From NCBI GenBank assembly GCA_016710165.1, contig JADJLJ010000001.1, forward strand, positions 1,054,001-1,118,000: a DNA stretch of 64,000 bases, written 5' to 3'. A model generated the notes under the pieces. That model saw only the letters and a list, made by a program, of their open reading frames with translations. It was not told the DNA's origin and ran no database searches. Source of the DNA: Chitinophagaceae bacterium. GTDB taxonomy: Bacteria > Bacteroidota > Bacteroidia > Chitinophagales > Chitinophagaceae. Below, piece by piece: positions 24,632 through 31,140 of this stretch (positions are counted from its first letter, which is position 1; each line of letters starts with the position of its first letter). Made by a program: the position numbers and the translations under genes.

Positions 24632-25744
24632 TCATTCCCATTTAAAAACTTTAACTGAAACCATGTAAACAGCAATGCCCCACAGCAGGAGAATGCCCAG
24701 TTCGGCCCGCACTTCCCATAAATTCTGCCCCTCAAAAGCAACCCGCCGCATGGCGGTATTCAAATGGGTCAACGGCAGGGCATTTGAAATGGGCTGCAGC
24801 CATTTTGGAAAGACCTCCACCGAAAAAAATGTTCCCCCCAGTAAGAATTGCGGCAAGGTTATCAGGTTGGCGAAGGGGGGGATGGTACTGTCGCTTTTTG
24901 CCAGGCCACTGACAATAAATCCAAAGCCCATAAAAACAAGCAACCCGGCAAAACTCAGCACCAGCATTTCCAATAAGGTCTGAAAACCATGTATGAGGGT
25001 AAATCCAAAGAGCAGGTTCCCGGCCATAATGATCACCACAGCGGTGATCATCTGGAAGATCACCCGGCTTAATGCTTCCCCCAGCACAATATGGGTACGG
25101 CTGATGGGGGTAGCAAAAAAACGTTTCAGCACCAGGGTATTCCGCAGGTTAAAAAACATGAATGCCACGCCAAAAACACCCGAACTCAGCAAAGAAAAAC
25201 CCAGTTGGCCCGGCAGGATGAAATCAATTGTTTTATATTCCCGCACTGTTTCTATATCTCTTTCATAATTAAAATCCAGCACCGCAAAATCGGGCCGGTT
25301 TGCATATTTGGTATTACTTACTTTATTGGCAAGGGTTTCCAGTATGGGCATCAGCTGAGGCCATTTATCATTACTGGCATTTGAACTTTGAATGCTGTAG
25401 GTGTAGACAGGATCTTCCTGCCCCGTCTTTACGATCTTTAAAACACCCGCTATCCTGCCCTTGATGATATTTGCCTGCAATTCCTTTTCACTGGCGAATG
25501 AAACGAGCTTTATACGGCTGCTTTGTTTTACCGAATCATAAAATGCATTGCTGGTATCGCAGTCCTTTGCAAGAACGACCCTATAAACAGGTGCCGTTCC
25601 GCTGTTCCCGATAAAACCAAATACCAGGATGAATACAAAGGGAAAAACAAAACTGAAAATAACCGCCGAAGGGCTGCGGAATATAGCCCGCAGGCTGGCC
25701 TTGGTGATGGCCAACATAGCCCTTACCTGGCTGTATTTTTGCAT
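24632..25744 (-). CDS. ABC-2 type transporter permease
   Basis: The 370-residue product (ATG at 25744) has one N-terminal membrane helix (AVIFSFVFPFVFILVFGF), a large extracytoplasmic domain to about residue 180, then five helices ending in LGILLLWGIAVYMVSVKVF. This is the ABC2_membrane_3 layout (YhhJ/NatB-like) of export systems. No ATP-binding partner is adjacent, so it must pair with one encoded elsewhere. The open frame extends further upstream to 25951, but those residues are not membrane-like and overlap the divergent antitoxin promoter, so they are excluded. Confidence 0.85.
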   Translation of the reverse strand: MQKYSQVRAMLAITKASLRAIFRSPSAVIFSFVFPFVFILVFGFIGNSGTAPVYRVVLAKDCDTSNAFYDSVKQSSRIKLVSFASEKELQANIIKGRIAGVLKIVKTGQEDPVYTYSIQSSNASNDKWPQLMPILETLANKVSNTKYANRPDFAVLDFNYERDIETVREYKTIDFILPGQLGFSLLSSGVFGVAFMFFNLRNTLVLKRFFATPISRTHIVLGEALSRVIFQMITAVVIIMAGNLLFGFTLIHGFQTLLEMLVLSFAGLLVFMGFGFIVSGLAKSDSTIPPFANLITLPQFLLGGTFFSVEVFPKWLQPISNALPLTHLNTAMRRVAFEGQNLWEVRAELGILLLWGIAVYMVSVKVFKWE

Positions 25745-25807
25745 AAAGCAGTGAAATTTAGGGCGTAAAGCTATCTGTAAAAAATGACTAAAAAAAACTT
25801 GGGCAAC

Positions 25808-25845
25808 CCCGACATGTGTCGTATGTTTGTACGACAAAAGTCGGG
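25808..25845 (+). promoter_or_regulatory. Palindromic operator with embedded -7 box upstream of the antitoxin
   Basis: TGTCGTA-TGTTTG-TACGACA (25817-25836) is a perfect 7-bp inverted repeat, flanked by a second pair CCCGAC (25808-25813) and GTCGGG (25840-25845). The -7 box TATGTTTG (25822-25829) lies inside the inner palindrome, so a bound dimer would block the promoter. The antitoxin ATG is at 25849, so the transcript is nearly leaderless. This is the expected layout of toxin-antitoxin autoregulation. Confidence 0.8.
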
Positions 25846-25848
25846 AAG

Positions 25849-26304
25849 ATGAAAAAGAGCACGCCTCCAAAAAAATCAAAGGCCTATATCCAGAAAGATA
25901 AATCAAGTAAGGTTGGTGAGCCCTTGCCTGTTTACCGCAGTGTGAAGGCATTGCCTGCGGTAAAGGATTTTACCTACAACGAATTTAAAAAGATTGCAGA
26001 CAAAGCCCCTTTTACCCAGGCGGAGTGGGCTGCCATCCTTCACGTAAGTGAACGCACCCTGCAGCGTTATGCAAAAGACAACAGCACGTTTGCTCCTATT
26101 AATGCAGAGCGGGCTTTGCAAATTGCCAGGGTTTTAAAAGAAGGCGAACTTACTTTTGGTAAAGTTGAAAATTTTTACAGCTGGATAAAACGGGGACCAT
26201 ACATGCTGGAAGGAAACCTTTCTTTTGATTCACTCACCAGCTATGAAGGGATCCAGCGGGTATTAACACAACTTGGCAGAATTCAACACGGCCTTTTCGC
26301 ATGA
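25849..26304 (+). CDS. Xre/MbcA/ParS-type antitoxin
   Basis: The 151-residue product (ATG 25849) belongs to the antitoxin group partnered with RES toxins. A Lys-rich N-terminus (to about residue 35) precedes the HTH segment FTQAEWAAILHVSERTLQRYAKD (near residue 55), followed by the characteristic C-terminal domain ERALQIARVLKEGELTFGKVENFYSWIKR and LTSYEGIQRVLTQLGRIQHGLFA, which caps the toxin active site in solved complexes. Its stop overlaps the toxin start as ATGA (26301-26304), so the pair is translationally coupled. Autorepression through the palindrome 25817-25836 is inferred from position. Confidence 0.92.
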   Translation: MKKSTPPKKSKAYIQKDKSSKVGEPLPVYRSVKALPAVKDFTYNEFKKIADKAPFTQAEWAAILHVSERTLQRYAKDNSTFAPINAERALQIARVLKEGELTFGKVENFYSWIKRGPYMLEGNLSFDSLTSYEGIQRVLTQLGRIQHGLFA

Positions 26305-26762
26305 TTGTATACAGGATCAGCAGTGCTGAATTCAGCAACGACATCAGTGGCACAGGCGCTAAACGGATGGGGGCCCGCTGGAATTCAAAAGGAGTACCCT
26401 TATTGTACACATCCCAGCATATCTCCCTGGCTGTTCTGGAAATGCTGGTCAACACAAATTTTAAGGATTACGACATTGCACTGGAACTGATGTATATAAA
26501 TTTTCCCGACCAGTTGCCCACTGCCTTCATTGAATTAAAGAACCTGAAGCAAAACTGGAAAGAAGATCCTGAATATACCAGGTACATTGGAGATGAATTC
26601 ATTAAACAGAAAGAATCCCTTATCCTGCGGGTACCATCGGCCGTGATCAACGAAGAGCATAACTACCTGGCAAACCCGCTGCACCCCGATTTTAAAAGAT
26701 CAGGATCAGTAAAACAAAATCGTTCTGGCCCGATGAAAGGCTTTTTACCATCTGATGAATAA
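26301..26762 (+). CDS. RES-domain toxin
   Basis: The 153-residue product contains the RES fold: YRIS with the first conserved Arg, the block GAKRMGARWNSKG with the second, YTSQHISLAVLEMLV with the conserved Glu, and a later Ser-containing segment RVPSAVINEEHNYLANPLHPDF. RES toxins such as MbcT and ParT attack NAD+ or modify targets by ADP-ribose chemistry, causing growth arrest. The conserved residues appear intact, so activity is likely and must be held by the antitoxin. Its end overlaps the folK start by 8 bases, an unusual link to a housekeeping gene. Confidence 0.92.
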   Translation: MIVYRISSAEFSNDISGTGAKRMGARWNSKGVPLLYTSQHISLAVLEMLVNTNFKDYDIALELMYINFPDQLPTAFIELKNLKQNWKEDPEYTRYIGDEFIKQKESLILRVPSAVINEEHNYLANPLHPDFKRSGSVKQNRSGPMKGFLPSDE

Positions 26763-27234
26763 AACGTACCTACTCCTCGGCAGTAACATGGGCCACAGCA
26801 AAAAAAAATTGCTGAAGGCGGCAGCACTGATCGAAAAACAGGTTGGAAAGATAATCCGTCAATCAAGCCTGTATACTACGGCCGCCTGGGGCAATACCAA
26901 CCAGCCCGATTTCCTGAACCAGGTGATCGTTGTGGAAACAAAACGCACAGCAGTGCAAACCATGCAGGCCATCCTGGCTATTGAAAAAAAGATGGGCAGG
27001 ATACGAACGGTGAAGAATGCGCCCCGCATCATTGACATAGACATCCTCTTCTTCAACAAACAAATAATCAGCGAGGCTGCCTTGCAGGTGCCGCATCCGC
27101 AGATACAGAACCGGCGCTTTGTGCTTACGCCGCTTAATGAACTTTCGCCAAACCTCATACACCCGGTACTGAAAAGGTCTGTTCACCACCTTTTTATACA
27201 CTGCCCGGATAAACTGAATGTGAAAAAGTTTTAA
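26755..27234 (+). CDS. folK: 2-amino-4-hydroxy-6-hydroxymethyldihydropteridine pyrophosphokinase
   Basis: FolK (HPPK) transfers pyrophosphate from ATP to 6-hydroxymethyl-dihydropterin in folate synthesis. The 159-residue product shows YLLLGSNMGHSKKKL at the start, QPDFLNQVIVVET, and the signature RTVKNAPRIIDIDILFF (normally RxxRWxPRxxDxDxL), followed by VPHPQIQNRRFVLTPLNEL. The central motif carries Asn-Ala-Pro-Arg in place of the usual Trp-Gly-Pro-Arg, but the metal-binding Asp pair is kept. It starts inside the toxin gene, with no promoter of its own evident, so its expression probably depends on the TA promoter. Confidence 0.94.
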   Translation: MNKTYLLLGSNMGHSKKKLLKAAALIEKQVGKIIRQSSLYTTAAWGNTNQPDFLNQVIVVETKRTAVQTMQAILAIEKKMGRIRTVKNAPRIIDIDILFFNKQIISEAALQVPHPQIQNRRFVLTPLNELSPNLIHPVLKRSVHHLFIHCPDKLNVKKF

Positions 27235-27284
27235 TGGCGTAAAAGCCCTTTCCCCTTATTTTGCAGTTCGCTTTAAAACGCTGC

Positions 27285-27917
27285 ATGAAGTATAACTTTG
27301 TTACCATAGAAGGAAATATCGGCGCCGGTAAGACCACACTGGCGCATTTATTAAGCAAACATTTCAATGCAAGGCTGATACTGGAAGAATTTGCCGATAA
27401 CCCCTTCCTGCCAAAGTTTTACGAAAACCCGGGCCAGTATGCTTTTCCGCTGGAGCTTTTCTTTATGGCCGAACGGTACAAACAGCTTAAAGATCTGCTG
27501 CAGACAAAAGACATGTTCCAGAACATTACCATCTCTGATTATCTCTTCACCAAATGCCTGTTATTCGCCAAGGTCAATCTTCCCGAAGAGGAATTCCGGC
27601 TTTACCAGAAGCTTTTTGAGATCATCAACCCGCAGATCGTTCAGCCGGATATACTTATTTACCTGCACACACCGGTAAAGAAACTGCAGGAGAATATAAA
27701 AAAACGTAACCGGGAATACGAACAATCCATCCCGAATGACTACCTGTTCACGCTACAGGAGACGTACACCCAGTACATCAAGCAGCATAACATCAAGACC
27801 CTTTTTGTGGATGCCGGCAACGCCGATTTCCTGGGAAATGATGAACATCTTAAAGTTATTATTGATGCCCTGGATAAAGAATACGACGAAGGGCAACATT
27901 ATATAACTTTGCCCTGA
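27285..27917 (+). CDS. Deoxynucleoside kinase
   Basis: The 210-residue product (ATG 27285) phosphorylates deoxynucleosides for salvage. The P-loop GNIGAGKTTLA is at residue 9, EEF and DYLFTKCLLFA carry the substrate-side residues, and RNREYEQSI is the lid region of the dNK/deoxyadenosine kinase family. Substrate preference (dA/dG) is usual for this clade but cannot be fixed from sequence. A start at 27261 would precede the conserved N-terminus. A weak -7-like TTATTTTG lies at 27256-27263. The MFS gene follows after 8 bases, so they likely form an operon. Confidence 0.9.
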   Translation: MKYNFVTIEGNIGAGKTTLAHLLSKHFNARLILEEFADNPFLPKFYENPGQYAFPLELFFMAERYKQLKDLLQTKDMFQNITISDYLFTKCLLFAKVNLPEEEFRLYQKLFEIINPQIVQPDILIYLHTPVKKLQENIKKRNREYEQSIPNDYLFTLQETYTQYIKQHNIKTLFVDAGNADFLGNDEHLKVIIDALDKEYDEGQHYITLP

Positions 27918-27925
27918 TAAATAAA

Positions 27926-29137
27926 ATGAACAGCGACAAACTCCCCGGCGAATTCAGGAACTTCATCTTTGCCCGCCTTTTCTTTGTATTGGGGTTACGC
28001 ATGATAACCACCATCGTTATTTACCAGGTGTTTCACCTCGCCAATACCTATATGGTGGGTTTTGCCGGCCTGGCCGAATTTGTTCCCGCTGTTATTGCCG
28101 CCATTTTTGCCGGCCATTATATTGATACGCACAACAAAAAGAACATCCTGGTATGGGCCTATGTTTTTTACATGGGTTGCGGCCTTGCACTTGCACTGGT
28201 AAGCCTCCCCTATTTTGGTCTGTCCAATACAACAAAACTCACCGTCATTCTTTCAGCCGTTTTCTGCACGGGTATCATCCGTTCTTTTGCCGGGCCTGCC
28301 GCCAACAGCATGATCGCTGCCATCGTTTCCCGGGAACATTTGCAGAAAGCCATTTCGTACAATTCATCCACCTGGCTGATCTCTTCCATCGGCGGGCATG
28401 CCATTGGCGGTTTGCTGATCGCCGCGGTGGGCATCTCCAACGCTTATTTTGTGACAGCCGCCTTAATTTTAACTGCCGGCATATTTGCCCTGCAGTTGAA
28501 ACCAAAGCCCCCGGTGAGACAAACACAGGAAGAATCCCTGTTCGCCGGAATTAAAAATGGTTTTGCCTACGTGTTCAACAACAAAAATCTCCTGGGCGTG
28601 CTCTCGCTTGACCTTTTTGCCGTGTTGTTTGGCGGTGCGGTCGCTTTTATTCCCGAAGTGGCATCCAAGGTATTGCACACCGGGCCCATCGGTTATGGCT
28701 TTTTAAACGCTGCCATGGACCTGGGAAGTCTTATCAGCATGGCCATACTGGTCAAATACCCCATGCGGCATAGGCAGGGAATGAAAATGCTGCTGGCCGT
28801 TGCCGGCTTCGGCATCTGCATCATCATCTTTGGTTTATCAAAATGGTACTGGCTCAGTTTTGCGGCGCTGCTGGTTGCCGGCCTGTTCGATGCAGTGAGT
28901 GTGGTGGTGAGGGGAACCATCATGCAATTATTCACCCCCGATGAACTGCGGGGCCGGGTGGCATCCATCAATCTTATCTTTATCAATTCTTCGAACGAAC
29001 TGGGCCAGTTTGAAAGCGGCGTCACTTCCCGCTGGTTTGGCACATTGCCGGCCATTATTTTTGGCGGGGCCATGTCGATGCTGGTAGTGGCTGCTACCTG
29101 GATCAGGTTCCCAAAGTTGAGGAAACTGGAATATTAG
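27926..29137 (+). CDS. MFS transporter (EntS-like group)
   Basis: The 403-residue protein has 12 predicted membrane segments and the MFS loop motif between helices 2 and 3 (FAGHYIDTHNKKNIL), with a shorter version in the second half (LVKYPMRHRQGMKML) and a C-terminal helix pair. This looks like the MFS_3 group, which exports drugs or siderophores. Substrate cannot be predicted. It is downstream of the nucleoside kinase by 8 bases, but no nucleoside transporter signature is seen. Confidence 0.85.
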   Translation: MNSDKLPGEFRNFIFARLFFVLGLRMITTIVIYQVFHLANTYMVGFAGLAEFVPAVIAAIFAGHYIDTHNKKNILVWAYVFYMGCGLALALVSLPYFGLSNTTKLTVILSAVFCTGIIRSFAGPAANSMIAAIVSREHLQKAISYNSSTWLISSIGGHAIGGLLIAAVGISNAYFVTAALILTAGIFALQLKPKPPVRQTQEESLFAGIKNGFAYVFNNKNLLGVLSLDLFAVLFGGAVAFIPEVASKVLHTGPIGYGFLNAAMDLGSLISMAILVKYPMRHRQGMKMLLAVAGFGICIIIFGLSKWYWLSFAALLVAGLFDAVSVVVRGTIMQLFTPDELRGRVASINLIFINSSNELGQFESGVTSRWFGTLPAIIFGGAMSMLVVAATWIRFPKLRKLEY

Positions 29138-29364
29138 AGCGAACGTCACAGCGTGGAGGAATGCCGGATCCATCTACAACTACGGAACAATTATTTTGTT
29201 GCCCCAATATGTTTCCATGGCATCTCCATTGCACCCAAACCTTTCGTTGCTATACCAACGGGAAACAATAATGCTGTTATAACTGAATCCACGTTGAAAC
29301 AAAACGATCCTCATTTCATTTTTAAAAACCGGGATGCGTATATTTATGCAACAAAGGTAAATAC

Positions 29365-30327
29365 ATGAAACATGTCAGCAACGCCAAACTGTTTTTCAGC
29401 TTATTTACATTTATCATTATAACCGTATGCACGGGCTGCAGACCGGCCCCCCACCTCAAAGCCGGGGAAGGTTATGTGAAGGTGAAAGGAGGAAAGATAT
29501 GGTACCGGATCTTAGGAGAAGGCAAACAAACACCTATCCTCATGCTGCATGGCGGGCCAGGCGGCACCAGCAGGTCTTTTTATCAATTTGCTTCTTTAAG
29601 CGAAACCAGGCCGGTCATTCTGTTTGACCAGCTTGGTAGCGGACGGTCTGATCATCATACAGACACTACCTTACTTAAAATTGAAGATTTTGTTGAACAG
29701 GTAGAAGCACTAAAAACCTCCCTTGGATTAAAAGAGTTTTACCTGCACGGCCATTCATGGGGTACTGCTTTGGCCCTGGAATATTACCTGAAACATCCAA
29801 AAGGCATCAAGGCTATCATATTCAACAGCCCCTATTTCAGTACGGCGTTATGGGAAGCGGATGCCGATACACTTATCAGCACATTACCGGATTCCATTCA
29901 ACGGGCAATTAAAACAGGAGAAAAAAATCATGCCTTTGAATCACCCGAATATAAAAATGCCAATGAAGTATTCAGCAAAAACTTTGGTGTGCGTAAAACG
30001 AGGTTAACAAGTGAACTGGATACAGCAACTGCAAAAAGCAATACGTTCATTTATAATTACATGTGGGGGCCCACTGAATTTACGGCAACCGGCACCCTTA
30101 TTCATTACGACCGGGTACAAAGTTTAAAGACAATTACTGTTCCAACCCTTTTCATAACCGGCGAATTTGATGAAGCCCGTCCGGCAACGGTAAGATATTT
30201 TCAGCGTTTGGTACCCAATGCCCGCTATGTCATGATCGAAGGTGCCGGTCATGGAACGATGCATGATAACAGAAGCCAGAATTTGAATGCTATAAAAATG
30301 TTTTTAGATGAAGTGGAGCGCAGGTGA
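29365..30327 (+). CDS. Lipoprotein alpha/beta hydrolase, proline iminopeptidase-like
   Basis: The 320-residue product begins with a lipoprotein signal ending in the lipobox VCTGC, so it is anchored to a membrane facing the periplasm. The hydrolase core has the oxyanion motif MLHGGPGGTSRSF, FDQLGSGRSD, nucleophile HGHSWGT, catalytic Asp in ITGEFDEARPAT, and His in GAGHGTMHD. This is the S33 family, which removes N-terminal proline or cleaves related esters and amides. A -7-like TATATTTA lies at 29339-29346. The gap before it (29138-29364) has nothing else I can identify. Confidence 0.9.
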   Translation: MKHVSNAKLFFSLFTFIIITVCTGCRPAPHLKAGEGYVKVKGGKIWYRILGEGKQTPILMLHGGPGGTSRSFYQFASLSETRPVILFDQLGSGRSDHHTDTTLLKIEDFVEQVEALKTSLGLKEFYLHGHSWGTALALEYYLKHPKGIKAIIFNSPYFSTALWEADADTLISTLPDSIQRAIKTGEKNHAFESPEYKNANEVFSKNFGVRKTRLTSELDTATAKSNTFIYNYMWGPTEFTATGTLIHYDRVQSLKTITVPTLFITGEFDEARPATVRYFQRLVPNARYVMIEGAGHGTMHDNRSQNLNAIKMFLDEVERR

Positions 30328-30328
30328 T

Positions 30329-30811
30329 TCATTTAACCCCGATCAACTTTTCCAGCACATAATAAACAATGGGGCAAAAGCTGGAATTCTTTAAGGTAAG
30401 CGCCTGCCTTTTCAGCAACACATCTTCATCGGTATATGGGAACCGGCTGCAGTCAGATGGCCTGGCCTCATAGATGCTGCAGTAATTATCTGTACCCAGG
30501 AATGGACATGGTGTCGACCTCAGTACATAATCTCCTTCTTTATCCACGTACAGGTAGGTATTGATGAAATCGCCTTCTTTCATCTTCAGGTACCTGGCTA
30601 TCCGCTTGATATCGGGTGTTTTGAACCGGGGCGAATAGCTCTTGCAGCAGTTGCCGCATTGCAGGCAGTCAATTTTTTCAAACGCCTCCTCATGCAGGGT
30701 GGGCAGGGCTTTAAGCACTTTGTTCTTATCGGCCCGGTTCAGGAACTGCTTGTACTGCTTCTGATGGCCGGCCGACCGTTTTTCCCAGTTATGTAAAACT
30801 TCTTCTGCCAT
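30329..30811 (-). CDS. YkgJ-family cysteine cluster protein
   Basis: The 160-residue product carries the YkgJ cysteine motif CLQCGNCCKSYSP near residue 51, with later cysteines in PCPFLGTDNYC and PSDCSRFPY. The eight-cysteine arrangement is expected to bind zinc or an iron-sulfur cluster; the cellular role of the family is unknown. It converges with the hydrolase gene one base apart. It has no signal peptide. Confidence 0.87.
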   Translation of the reverse strand: MAEEVLHNWEKRSAGHQKQYKQFLNRADKNKVLKALPTLHEEAFEKIDCLQCGNCCKSYSPRFKTPDIKRIARYLKMKEGDFINTYLYVDKEGDYVLRSTPCPFLGTDNYCSIYEARPSDCSRFPYTDEDVLLKRQALTLKNSSFCPIVYYVLEKLIGVK

Positions 30812-30900
30812 TTATATGAATTATTGACTCTATATATCCCCCAATTTTCCACAGGTCAAAAGTAGCAAACTTATTCCCTCCAAATCTTGCCCGCTTATCG

Positions 30901-30908
30901 TAAATTTG
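30901..30908 (+). promoter_or_regulatory. -7 box in the region upstream of gcvP
   Basis: TAAATTTG fits TAnnTTTG and is followed by CGCC, a common context in this genome. It is 240 bases from the gcvP ATG, giving a long leader that contains the REP element at 30980-31058. The 328-base gap 30812-31140 holds these two features and no supported gene or riboswitch; I do not see a clear glycine riboswitch. Confidence 0.45.
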
Positions 30909-30979
30909 CGCCACCAAAGTTCATACAAAGATTGCTGTTCTCATTTTTGAACGAAACTCACTTTCCGGAAACAGGTTCT

Positions 30980-31058
30980 GTCATGCTGCGGTACGAAGCA
31001 TCCCGGCAAAACATCCATCCGGTATATAAGAATGAGATGCTTCGTTCCTCATTGTGAA
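30980..31058 (+). repeat. REP-like inverted repeat in the gcvP leader
   Basis: CGAAGCATC (30994-31002) is the exact reverse complement of GATGCTTCG (31036-31044), with TGTCATGCTG before and CTCATTGTGAAAGGACA after as imperfect outer arms. The TGTCATGCTG...GATGCTTCGTTCCTCA wording resembles a dispersed intergenic repeat of Bacteroidota. Confidence 0.7.
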
Positions 31059-31140
31059 AGGACAAAGAGTTTATTGAGCAGCAAACGGTTCATACTTTGG
31101 CAGATCTGAAAAATAAAACATAACCTTCTCAAACAGTTAT

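Noticed and set aside
24630..24741. Long start of the SRPBCC protein
   Set aside because: The extra residues lie inside the ABC permease coding region; the ATG at 24630 follows the permease stop by one base.
27256..27263. Promoter for the deoxynucleoside kinase
   Set aside because: TTATTTTG has one base fewer than TAnnTTTG between the conserved parts, so I list it only as weak.
30812..31140. Glycine riboswitch upstream of gcvP
   Set aside because: The gap is long enough, but I could not find the conserved glycine-aptamer helices; the only structure seen is the REP-like repeat.
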